A stretch of 23,662 bases of DNA, from NCBI GenBank assembly GCA_016193065.1, contig JACPSX010000161.1:1-23662 (forward strand), given 5' to 3'. Below, one piece after another: positions 14,537 through 21,532 of the stretch. Every line of letters begins with the position of its first letter. Position 1 is the first letter of the stretch. Both the position numbers and the translations under genes were made by a program. The notes under the pieces are model-generated. The model searched no databases. It saw only the letters and a list, made by a program, of their open reading frames with translations, and had not been told where the DNA came from. The stretch comes from Candidatus Tectimicrobiota bacterium (GTDB lineage: Bacteria; JACPSX01).

Positions 14537-14871
14537 CGTCCTTTGCTGAACCCCGCAGTTGCCTTTTCTCCCCTCACGACCACGGGGCGCGAGATGAAGG
14601 TGTACTCCTGCGCCATCAGGCGAATCATTTCACGGGCAGACAGTTCTTTGCCTGCCAGCCCCATCGTCCGGTACTTGATTGCTCGCCTGGAGAAGAGCCC
14701 CCCGGCCCCGCCGACCTTCTTGGCCAAGCTCTCGACTTCCTTGGCCGACAAGGGCTCGGATTTCAGATCCCGGAACTCCATATCCCCCGCCTTGATCCCC
14801 TGCTCCTTGAGAAAGGCAACTGCCTTCTGGCAGGTGTTTCAGGTAGGCACCCAGTAGACCTGCACCTTCAT
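14512..14871 (-). CDS. ArsC/Spx-like thioredoxin-fold selenoprotein (UGA-decoded, U11-x-x-C14)
   Basis: Read through one in-frame TGA (14839-14841), this gene encodes 119 residues. It begins MKVQVYWVPT-U-NTCQKAVAF and continues LKEQGI...EFRDLKSEPLSAKEV, RRAIKYRTMGL, ELSAREMIRLMAQ and FISRPVVVRG...GFSKGRYEELL. This order and length fit the ArsC/Spx thioredoxin-fold family. The TGA falls exactly at the first redox Cys of the family's CxxC, so the motif is U-N-T-C. The ATG at 14871 has an excellent ribosome-binding site (AAAGGAGGAGAACCG), which is pointless unless the TGA is decoded. A SECIS-like hairpin follows the UGA. The alternative, a pseudogene truncated after 10 codons, is unlikely. Conventional calling would start at the ATG at 14781 and lose the active site. 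It is probably a thiol-disulfide or selenenyl reductase; arsenate reduction is not proven. Confidence 0.85.
14799..14834 (-). promoter_or_regulatory. Putative bacterial SECIS element of the ArsC-like selenoprotein
   Basis: Counting from the base after UGA on the minus strand, CCUGC (nt 5-9) pairs with GCAGG (nt 36-40). Above an internal loop, AGAAGGC (nt 11-17) pairs with GCC-U-UUCU (nt 22-29), with one bulged U. The apical loop AGUU starts 17 nt after the UGA and has a G in its second position. This fits the known pattern for bacterial SECIS elements: a hairpin directly after UGA with a G early in a small apical loop about 16-37 nt downstream. A competing 5-bp hairpin (CUGCC-AGAA-GGCAG) also exists. 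Confidence 0.65.
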
Positions 14872-15010
14872 CGGTTCTCCTCCTTTAAGAAAGTCCTTCT
14901 CTAGACTGCCCGAGTTCCGGTACCCCGTCAAGCCGGCTCTGAGAGGGCACCCCGGTCCCTCCCTTCTCTCTTGCCCTCCCCCCAGGTTCCGGGTAAAGTG
15001 GGCTATCTTT

Positions 15011-15026
15011 TCCACGTCGACGTGGA
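15011..15026. promoter_or_regulatory. Perfect 16-bp palindrome, candidate operator
   Basis: TCCACGTCGACGTGGA is its own reverse complement. It lies 30 nt upstream of the deacetylase-like start codon, within the region between divergent genes, and overlaps where a promoter would lie. A dimeric regulator site is the simplest reading. No regulator gene is adjacent. Confidence 0.4.
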
Positions 15027-15056
15027 CATGAGTTTTCTCGATTGAAAGGAGGCTGA

Positions 15057-15913
15057 ATGTATCTGGACCGGCGACGCTCACCCATTGCCTGGCCCGATGG
15101 GGCCCGCATCGTAATCATCCCCTGTGTAGCCTTTGAAACCTGGCCTGCCGACCTGGGCACTCCGGAGACCATGCAAAACGAAGATCGCCCGCCGCTTTCC
15201 AAAAACGCTCTCTTCCGCAGGGACCTGTGCTCCGTAACGGACCGGGAGTACGGCGAGCGGGTGGGCGTGTTCCGGATGCTCGACGTCTTCGCCCGGGAAG
15301 GGATCCACACCACATTTTTCCTCAACGCCATTAACCTGGAGCGCTGTTCGGAAGCCTGCAAAGCCATCCAGGAGGCGGGTCACGAGCTGGCCTCGGAAAA
15401 TTATATCCACGACTACAGCTTCATGAAGACCTACGAGCAGGAGCGCGAAGATCAACGCAAGACCGGGCGCATCTTCGAGCAGAGGACCGGGCAGCGTCCC
15501 GTGGGCTACCTGTCTACAGGCGTGCGCCCCTCGAACAACACCCCGGAGATTATCGCAGAGGAGGGCTAGTGAACGGAAAGAAGAAGCTTGTGGTCATGTC
15601 CTACCTGCGCTACTTGAACGACTACTCGACGATGAAAAGCGTGGAGAGAATCCCCCAGGATCTGCTGAGCGTGTGGAAAGACACCTTTGACCAGCTTTAC
15701 CTGGAGGGAGAAACCTACCCCTCCATGATGGCCTGGGGCCTGCATCCGTTCCTGAGCGGACGTCCCTACCGAGCCAAAATTCTCCGGGAGTTTATCCGCT
15801 ATGCCAAGGGACATCCTGGGGTGTGGTTCGCCCGCTGCCAGGAGGTAGCCCGCTGGTGGAAGGATCACTACTCGGAATCCTGGGTGGAGGAGTGGCCCAA
15901 CATCCGCATGTAG
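15057..15913 (+). pseudogene. Polysaccharide-deacetylase-like gene broken by a frame-disrupting internal deletion
   Basis: The first part (15057-15569) starts after AAAGGAGGCTGA and reads as a NodB/PuuE-type deacetylase-like domain: RIVIIPCVAFETWP, then ERVGVFRMLDVFAREGIHTTFFLNAINLER, GHELASENYIHDYSFMKT and RPVGYLSTGVRPSNNTPEIIAEEG. It then hits TAG. The family continues in a different frame from 15569 (VNGKKKLVVMSYLRYLNDY...YAKGHPGVWFARCQEVARWW) to 15913. About 15-20 residues normally found between these blocks (the aromatic/acidic loop leading to the next strand) are missing. The lesion is therefore a deletion of a length not divisible by three, not a single-base slip. The position of the first His of the NodB HxxxH motif is Glu. 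The downstream piece has a GTG but no clear ribosome-binding site. An assembly error cannot be excluded. Confidence 0.72.
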
Positions 15914-15968
15914 CCCGCGTGTTCCGTCGACTGGGACCCAGCGCTCGAAAGCAGGCGCGCTGCCGAGT

Positions 15969-16005
15969 CCCGGAAAAAAAGAGTACGAACTCTCTGTCCT
16001 CCGGG
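15969..16005 (+). terminator. Nested stem-loop between the deacetylase remnant and the HAD gene
   Basis: CCCGGA (15969-15974) pairs with TCCGGG (16000-16005), enclosing an inner hairpin AGAGT-ACGA-ACTCT (15980-15993). It lies 55 nt past the deacetylase reading frame. It could terminate that transcript, but lacks a following U-tract. Low confidence. Confidence 0.3.
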
Positions 16006-16053
16006 CTACCATAACGAGCGTTGGAATCAGGCCCGGAGGTATGAGGAGGAACT

Positions 16054-16755
16054 GTGGACCCGGGAGCCGCCAGGCTGGTTCTCTTCGATATTGACCAGAC
16101 GCTGATTTCTTCCGCGGGGGCCGGGATCAGGGCACTGAACGCGGCGTTTCAGCAGGAGCTGGGGATTTCCGACGCCCTGCGGGGGATCCGCTGCGACGGC
16201 AAACTGGATCCCGCCATCATCAAAGAGGTCCTGGACCCGCAAGGGGACGGGGCACACCCCGAACTCATGCACAGGGTCCTGAGGCGCTACCTGGAATGTC
16301 TGCGCGCGGAGATGGAGCAGACCCAAGGAGGGCACATTAAACCGGGAATCCAGGCCCTTCTCGACCGACTCCACGAATCCGGTCTGAGCCTGGGTCTTCT
16401 CACCGGAAATGTCCGGCAGGGGGCTCTCATTAAGCTCCGTCACTTCGCCCTGGACTCATACTTCCCCGTTGGCGCCTTTGGCGACGACGCGGAGGAGCGC
16501 TGGCAACTGGTCCCGGTCGCCAGGCAGCGGGCTGAGGATCATTACGGGCGATCGTTCCCGCCTAACCGCATCTTTGTCATCGGGGACTCCCCCCGCGACA
16601 TCGAATGTTGCCGGCCCAGCGGCGCGGTTTCCATTGCCGTGGCCACCGGATCGAGTTCCATGGAGGCGCTGGCCACCCAAAACCCCCACTACGTTTTCCC
16701 CGATTGTTCCCAATTCCAGCGCATTGCTCGGGCGATCCTGTCTCACGAGACTTAG
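16054..16755 (+). CDS. HAD-superfamily phosphatase (phosphoglycolate phosphatase-like)
   Basis: The 233-residue protein has the HAD motifs in order: motif I LVLFDIDQTL (nucleophile D12, general acid D14), motif II LGLLTGN, a Lys in the ALIKLRHFALDSYF region, and motif IV FVIGDSPRDIEC. The helical C1 cap between residues 20 and 90 places it with the Gph/PGP-like phosphatases. It is cytosolic; the substrate is not predictable. The GTG start follows ATGAGGAGGAAC at good spacing. It is the first gene of a tightly spaced plus-strand series, 14 nt before the MBL-fold gene. Confidence 0.88.
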   Translation: MDPGAARLVLFDIDQTLISSAGAGIRALNAAFQQELGISDALRGIRCDGKLDPAIIKEVLDPQGDGAHPELMHRVLRRYLECLRAEMEQTQGGHIKPGIQALLDRLHESGLSLGLLTGNVRQGALIKLRHFALDSYFPVGAFGDDAEERWQLVPVARQRAEDHYGRSFPPNRIFVIGDSPRDIECCRPSGAVSIAVATGSSSMEALATQNPHYVFPDCSQFQRIARAILSHET

Positions 16756-16769
16756 GGAGGGGGACGGAG

Positions 16770-17564
16770 ATGTTCGGGCGGAGATTCTTCCTTGCGAACT
16801 TGCTGGCCGGATTCGGAGCCCTGTTGTTCCCGGGCCGCAGCCGGGCGAGCTGTCAACTCAACGTGGTCCAGGGCCCCGGGCAGAGAGAACGGGTGAGGCC
16901 CGTAAGCTTTCACGCCACCGGAAAGACGACTCTGGAGTGGATCGCCCACGCTTGCTTTGCGATCACGACGGGACAGGGGACAAGGATCGTCGCGGACCCG
17001 GCCTTCCGCCTGGAGGGTCCCCCTTTGCCGGCAGCGGACGTGGTCACCGCAGGCTGCCTCCACCCCTTTCACAATGCTTTGGGCGCCGTGCCGGGGAATC
17101 CCAGGGCATTTGTCGGCATCAGCCCGGATGGACAGAATTGGAACCGGATCAGCGCCACCGTGAAAGAGGTCAAGATCACCTCAGTCCCCACGCTGCATCT
17201 CGACGGGCAGCAAAAGGGGTCCGCGTTCCTCTTCCAGTTTGGCGGGCTGTGCCTTGTTCACCTGGGGGATCTAGGGCAGCCCCTCACCCCCGAGCTGCGG
17301 AGCTTGTTGGGACGGCCGGACGTCCTGCTGCTCCCCATCGGCGGCGGCAGCTATTCCATCGGGCCGGAACGCGCCCGTGCGGTTCTGCAAGATCTCCAGC
17401 CCCGCCTTGCGATCCCGATGCACACCGGGGAACCCGAAGAAGAGGTCATCTCCCGCTTCGTTGCTGGATTCCCCCGGGTTCAAAGACTCGAACAGACGAC
17501 CCTCTCCCTGACGCGGTTGTCGCTGCCCGTACAGACGACCATTGCCGTCCTGAAGCATCTTTGA
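16770..17564 (+). CDS. Exported MBL-fold (UlaG-like) protein with degenerate metal motif
   Basis: The 264-residue protein starts with a signal-like peptide containing a twin-arginine-type core, GRRFFLANLLAGFGALL, then RASC. The mature part follows the UlaG-like MBL fold: TLEWIAHACFAITTGQGTRIVADP, ADVVTAGCLHPFHNALG, ITSVPTLHLD, LCLVHLGDLGQPLTPEL and LAIPMHTGEPE. The usual HxHxDH metal motif reads C96-L-H98-P-F-H101, so the first His and the Asp are replaced by Cys and Phe. The later Asp (HLGDLG) and His (PMHTG) ligands are kept. The start at 16770 is set by GGGAGGGGGACGGAG just upstream. It is 3 nt from the UDG gene. Activity may be altered or lost. Confidence 0.8.
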   Translation: MFGRRFFLANLLAGFGALLFPGRSRASCQLNVVQGPGQRERVRPVSFHATGKTTLEWIAHACFAITTGQGTRIVADPAFRLEGPPLPAADVVTAGCLHPFHNALGAVPGNPRAFVGISPDGQNWNRISATVKEVKITSVPTLHLDGQQKGSAFLFQFGGLCLVHLGDLGQPLTPELRSLLGRPDVLLLPIGGGSYSIGPERARAVLQDLQPRLAIPMHTGEPEEEVISRFVAGFPRVQRLEQTTLSLTRLSLPVQTTIAVLKHL

Positions 17565-17567
17565 CGC

Positions 17568-18257
17568 GTGCGCGATTCAGAGCTTCTTCGCTTGGAAAAG
17601 ACAATCATTTGCTGCCGGCGCTGCCCCCGACTGGTACGCTACCGGGAGGAAGTGGCCCGCACAAAGCGGCGCCAGTACCAGAATTGGGAGTATTGGGGTC
17701 GTCCGCTGCCGGGATTTGGCGATCCCAAAGCCCGCCTCTTGGTGGTGGGCCTGGCGCCGGCAGCTCACGGGGCCAACCGCACGGGACGGCTGTTCACAGG
17801 AGACCGCAGCGGAGACTGGCTCTACGAAGCCCTTTACCGGTTCGGCTTTGCCAACCAGCCGACCGCCACGAGCCGCCAGGACGGCTTAAAGCTCAAGGAC
17901 TGCTACATCACAGCCATCGTTCGCTGCGCTCCGCCGCAAAACAAGCCCACCCTCCAGGAACAGAACAACTGCCGGCCCTACCTGCTGGAGGAGATCCCGC
18001 TCCTGAAGAAAGTTCGGGTCGTCATTGCCCTGGGGCAGATGGCCTTTGCGGGCTATTTGAGAGCTCGAAAGGAACTGGATCTCTCTCTCCCCGGGCCCCT
18101 GCCTCGATTTGCCCATGGCAGCAGAACCGATTTTGGGGACAGGATGACCCTCCTCGGTTCCTACCACCCGAGCCAGCAAAACACCTTTACCGGGCGCCTT
18201 ACGGCTCCCATGTTTCATAAGGTCTTCGCCACAGCTCGGCATCTTCTTCCCCATTAG
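17568..18257 (+). CDS. Family-5 uracil-DNA glycosylase (UDGb)
   Basis: The 229-residue enzyme removes uracil and other deaminated bases from DNA in base-excision repair. Four cysteines suited to a [4Fe-4S] cluster are C16-x2-C19 (CRRC) and C120...C135. Motif A reads VVGLAPAAHGANRTGRLFTG (from residue 59), the form diagnostic of family 5 because it lacks the catalytic Asp/Asn of other UDGs. Motif B is SYHPSQQNTFTGRLT (H201). Length is normal. It starts at GTG 17568, only 3 nt after the MBL-fold gene, so it is translationally coupled. The region after its stop (18258-18494) holds only an inverted repeat. Confidence 0.93.
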   Translation: MRDSELLRLEKTIICCRRCPRLVRYREEVARTKRRQYQNWEYWGRPLPGFGDPKARLLVVGLAPAAHGANRTGRLFTGDRSGDWLYEALYRFGFANQPTATSRQDGLKLKDCYITAIVRCAPPQNKPTLQEQNNCRPYLLEEIPLLKKVRVVIALGQMAFAGYLRARKELDLSLPGPLPRFAHGSRTDFGDRMTLLGSYHPSQQNTFTGRLTAPMFHKVFATARHLLPH

Positions 18258-18299
18258 GGACAAGCTCCCCTGCGCGAAGCCTCTGGAATGTTGGAGTTG

Positions 18300-18442
18300 A
18301 CCCCGATCCGAAATTCTGACCCCGGACGCCTCCTTCAACACAGATCTGAAAAGCCATAGGACCAAACTCCCAAAATGATCCAGAAACGTGAAGGCCCGAT
18401 TTCCAATGATTATGAACCTCATAGTTTCGGATCGGGGTTGAA
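18300..18442. repeat. Short element bounded by inverted repeats
   Basis: ACCCCGATCCGAAA (18300-18313) is mirrored by TTTCGGATCGGGGTT (18425-18439), leaving about 110 nt between the arms. A second TGACCCC lies at 18317-18323. The arms are nearly perfect, and no coding function is evident inside. It may be a miniature transposon remnant or a long hairpin in the leader of the following gene. Confidence 0.45.
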
Positions 18443-18494
18443 GGAACAGGGTTTTTCTGCTATTTCTGCAAGGGGCAAGGAAGGAGCTGGAGTT

Positions 18495-18731
18495 TTGGTC
18501 GTACAGGTTGAGTGCTATGCGGGCTACCGGGGTAACGAGCGTCCCCTGCGGTTCTCCTTCGGCAACCGCACCTACGAAGTGCGGCGCATTTTGGACCGTT
18601 GGTACGGGGAAGACCACCGTTATTTCAAAGTCCAGGCCGACAACGAATACATTTACCTCCTCAAGTACAATGAAGCCGAGGATCTCTGGACCCTCGAATG
18701 GGTCGACCCTCAAAGAGATTCCTCCCCTTAA
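18495..18731 (+). CDS. Small conserved hypothetical protein
   Basis: This protein of about 78 residues is cysteine-poor, beta-rich and soluble, with the pattern GNERPLRFSFGNRTYEV, ILDRWYGEDHRYFKVQ and YIYLLKYNEAEDLWTLEWV. Compact proteins with this W/Y-rich pattern recur in many bacteria, but I know no assigned function. The start is uncertain. TTG 18495 is preferred because AAGGAAGGAG lies 8 nt upstream and the conserved part begins there. An in-frame ATG at 18375 would extend it into the inverted-repeat element. It sits 15 nt before the laccase-domain gene and is probably cotranscribed with it. Confidence 0.65.
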   Translation: MVVQVECYAGYRGNERPLRFSFGNRTYEVRRILDRWYGEDHRYFKVQADNEYIYLLKYNEAEDLWTLEWVDPQRDSSP

Positions 18732-18746
18732 AGGATACGCAAAAAG

Positions 18747-19511
18747 GTGATCCACTTCCTGCGGATGCCCAACTGGGATCTGATCCCCAACTTAATCTAT
18801 GGATTCCTGGAACGAAACGGAGGGGTGAGTGCCCGACCCTTTGACACCTTAAACCTCTCCTATCGGGTCGGCGATGACCCGGCCTCCGTGAAATCAAACT
18901 GGCATCGTGTGAAAAACCGTTTAGGACTCGACGGCCTGCCCATCGTGACACTGAAGCAAGTTCATGGGGACCACATTGTGACCCTGTCGAACCCGGCCTC
19001 AAAAGACGCTGGGGAGGGAGATGCTTTGGTAACTCGAACCCCACACACGATCCTGGGGATCCTGACGGCGGATTGTGTCCCGATCTTACTGGTCGATCCC
19101 TCCACTCGTGTTGTGGCTGCGGTTCATGCGGGGTGGCGCGGGACCTTGCTCGGGATTACCGAGAAAGCCGTGCAGCACTTGAAGGCCCACTTTGCCGTCC
19201 ACACCGAAAACCTGCAGGCCGCCCTGGGACCGGCCATCGGCGGGTGCTGCTACGAGATTGAGAGCCACATTTTCGAGCGGATCCAGGCGCGCTGGGGGCC
19301 GGACTCCGAGCCGGCTTGGAGCAGCCACGGCGAGCGGGGAAACCTCGATTTGAGGACCCTGATTACACACCAGCTCTACGGCGCCGGTTTGAAGGAGACC
19401 CAGGTCTTCCGGGTCGGGCCCTGCACTTCCTGCTCCCCCGATTTTTTCTCCTACCGCCGGGAGCGCAAAGAGACCGGGAGGCAACTGAGCTTTATCGGCT
19501 GGCTCTCCTAG
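18747..19511 (+). CDS. pgeF: Laccase-domain peptidoglycan-editing factor / purine nucleosidase-like (YfiH family)
   Basis: The 254-residue protein belongs to the DUF152/YfiH (PgeF) family. Metal-site residues are in place: H73 in LKQVHGDHI, C110 in LTADCVPILL and H127 in VHAGWRGT, followed by LGPAIGGCCYEI. The closing block is GPCTSCSPDFFSYRRERKETGRQLSFI. Family members have been reported to correct wrongly incorporated Ser in peptidoglycan precursors in E. coli and to act on purine nucleosides in other systems. The GTG start at 18747 follows a modest AAAAAG site. It is 12 nt upstream of the MFS gene, in the same co-directional run. Confidence 0.92.
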   Translation: MIHFLRMPNWDLIPNLIYGFLERNGGVSARPFDTLNLSYRVGDDPASVKSNWHRVKNRLGLDGLPIVTLKQVHGDHIVTLSNPASKDAGEGDALVTRTPHTILGILTADCVPILLVDPSTRVVAAVHAGWRGTLLGITEKAVQHLKAHFAVHTENLQAALGPAIGGCCYEIESHIFERIQARWGPDSEPAWSSHGERGNLDLRTLITHQLYGAGLKETQVFRVGPCTSCSPDFFSYRRERKETGRQLSFIGWLS

Positions 19512-19523
19512 AAAAGGGAATCC

Positions 19524-20801
19524 ATGAGCGCGACCGAGCCCGAAAGTCATTATCGCTGGGTGGTCACGTCCGCCTCCTTGGTTCTTGTGGCCCTCAGCTA
19601 CGGCTCTGCTTCTGCCTTCTCTGTCTTCCTGAAACCCCTGGTGGAAGAATTTGGCTGGCCCCGTGGAGCAGCTTCCCTGGCTTATTCGTTCAACATGGTG
19701 TGTTCTGGGCTATTCGCAATTGCCATGGGAGCTGTAGCCGATCGCTACGGCACCAGGCGTGTGGCCTTGCTGGGAATCACCTTCCTGGGCCTGGGGTTGA
19801 TCCTCTCCAGCCGAACCAGCCACTTGTGGCAACTCTATCTCTCTTTTGGCCTGGTGGCCGGAGGAATGGGATTTGGATCCCTCAACGCCCCACTCGTGGC
19901 AAACGTCACAGGCTGGTTTGATCGGAATCGAGGTCTGGCTACCTCCATAACCTTTTCAGGGACAGGCCTGGGTGTTATGGTGCTCTCTCCCCTGAGCCGT
20001 TACCTGATTACCACCTATGGCTGGCGAACCTCATTTCTTATTTTAGGGGTTCTATCCTGGACCATTGGTTTCCCTCTGGCCCTCCTCATCCGAACTCGTT
20101 TTTCTGCACACTTTGCCTCCACGAGCCAGGCGCTTGCTTCCGCAACGGCTCCGGACCCTCATGTCCCCGGGCCTCCCCTAAAGAACCGTCCGAACGGGGA
20201 ATTAAGCCAGCTCCTGTGGCGCATGAGGAGCGCCATTTTGTGCTGCTGCATCACCATGTCTATCCCGCTGGTCCATGTGGTGGCCTACGCCCAGGACCAG
20301 GGAATTCCCAAGATGGCAGCCGCCACCCTGCTGGGTGCTATGGGGGGCTTTGGATTTGTCGGCCGAATTCTTATGGGATTCGTTTCGGACCGGATTGGCG
20401 GGAGATCCACGCTCCTGCTGTGTTCCATCTTGCAGACTTCCGGCGTCCTTGGACTCCTCATGGCCCATGGTCTTGGGACCCTCTACTTGTTTGGCAGCCT
20501 TTTTGGCATTGGCTACGGCGGCCTCCTTCCGCAATATGCCGTCATTACACGCGAGGCGATGGGCACGAGGGTGATTGGCCGGACTTATGGAACCATCTCC
20601 CTGTTTGGTACCGGGGGAATGGCCATCGGCGGGGCTCTCGGCGGCTTCCTCTTCGACCTGAGCGGCACCTATTTGCTGCCGTTTGGCCTGGCCGTGTTGT
20701 CAGGAATTGCGAATATCCTGCTGGCCGTCTCGCTACTCCACATGAAAGTGGAGTCCTCACCCACCCCCGTCCTCCAGGCCAAGAGCCCGTCGCTCTCCTG
20801 A
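19524..20801 (+). CDS. MFS transporter, monocarboxylate/oxalate-formate antiporter-like
   Basis: The 425-residue integral membrane protein has about 12 hydrophobic segments arranged six plus six around a cytoplasmic loop (about residues 195-235). Motif A between TM2 and TM3 is GAVADRYGTRRVALLG, and a counterpart GFVSDRIGGRSTLLL follows TM8. The opening YRWVVTSASLVLVALSYGSA and FSVFLKPLVEEFGWPRGAAS are typical of the MCT/OFA branch, which carries small carboxylates. The substrate is not predictable. A weak AAAAGGGAAT site precedes the ATG. It is 14 nt upstream of the methyltransferase start. Confidence 0.9.
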   Translation: MSATEPESHYRWVVTSASLVLVALSYGSASAFSVFLKPLVEEFGWPRGAASLAYSFNMVCSGLFAIAMGAVADRYGTRRVALLGITFLGLGLILSSRTSHLWQLYLSFGLVAGGMGFGSLNAPLVANVTGWFDRNRGLATSITFSGTGLGVMVLSPLSRYLITTYGWRTSFLILGVLSWTIGFPLALLIRTRFSAHFASTSQALASATAPDPHVPGPPLKNRPNGELSQLLWRMRSAILCCCITMSIPLVHVVAYAQDQGIPKMAAATLLGAMGGFGFVGRILMGFVSDRIGGRSTLLLCSILQTSGVLGLLMAHGLGTLYLFGSLFGIGYGGLLPQYAVITREAMGTRVIGRTYGTISLFGTGGMAIGGALGGFLFDLSGTYLLPFGLAVLSGIANILLAVSLLHMKVESSPTPVLQAKSPSLS

Positions 20802-20815
20802 CGAGGTGTGAGCCC

Positions 20816-21532
20816 TTGCCCTCTTTTCTGCCGCGCAGCTTCCAACCTGAGCTCATCGATGGGGAAGAATTTACGAACGAGGAGCTGGTCACCAGCTATC
20901 ACGAGATCGAGTGGGTAAACCGCTTTCTCGGAGGCACCCGAACCCTCACGAGCCATCTCTTTCCCTTATTGTCAGGAAAAAATCCCCCGCTCCAACTTGC
21001 CGACGTCGGATGCGGGAGTGCCGATATCCCGCTGCAGGTGCTGCAGTGGAGCCGAAAGATGGGGATTCCAGTCCGTCTCATCCTGGTGGATCGCAACTTT
21101 CATATCCTGCGCATCGTCAAGGAGCGCTTCGCCGGCTTTGCAGGAGTTCTGGTGGCCCAGGCAGACGCAAACCGACTCCCCTTCAAGCCGGGAAGTATTC
21201 ACATTCTCACGGCTTCCTTGCTGCTCCACCATTTCCCAACGGCTCAGGCCGTACAACTACTGCGCCATTTCCAGGAGATCTCCCGGGAGGCGATTCTCAT
21301 TAACGACCTGATCCGCGGCTGGATCCCTTATCTGAGCATTTCCCTGCTCAGCACTCTCTTTTCCCGCAGCCGTCTCGTCCGGAACGACGCTCCCCTCTCC
21401 GTTCGGCGGGGTTTTTCTCCGGGTGAGGTCCGCGCTCTGGCAGTGGCGGCGGGGGCCACCCGCTGGAAGTTCTCTCGCCACTTCCCCTACCGCTTCTGCC
21501 TCCTCATCGAGTTCGAGGAATCCAGGAAATGA
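20816..21532 (+). CDS. Class I SAM-dependent methyltransferase
   Basis: The 238-residue enzyme has the Rossmann-like SAM-binding motif I LADVGCGSADIPLQVL, motif II VRLILVDRN and motif III around HILTASLLLHHFP. The following SREAILINDLIRG resembles lipid or quinone/polyketide methyltransferases. The TTG at 20816 is chosen as start because GAGGTG lies 8 nt upstream and no ATG/GTG candidate precedes the conserved region. Readings further upstream overlap the MFS gene. It ends in a 4-nt ATGA overlap with the geranylgeranyl-reductase-like gene, so these two proteins are made together and probably act on one pathway. Confidence 0.85.
   Translation: MPSFLPRSFQPELIDGEEFTNEELVTSYHEIEWVNRFLGGTRTLTSHLFPLLSGKNPPLQLADVGCGSADIPLQVLQWSRKMGIPVRLILVDRNFHILRIVKERFAGFAGVLVAQADANRLPFKPGSIHILTASLLLHHFPTAQAVQLLRHFQEISREAILINDLIRGWIPYLSISLLSTLFSRSRLVRNDAPLSVRRGFSPGEVRALAVAAGATRWKFSRHFPYRFCLLIEFEESRK

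Noticed and set aside
15560-15575. Selenocysteine or programmed frameshift to explain the break in the deacetylase-like gene
   Set aside because: The first stop is TAG, the frame changes, and a block of family residues is missing, so read-through or a one-base shift would not restore the protein.
16409-18220. 603-codon plus-strand frame overlapping HAD, MBL and UDG genes
   Set aside because: Three recognised proteins occupy the other frame(s) with full motifs; this one is Arg/Pro/Ser-rich without a family.
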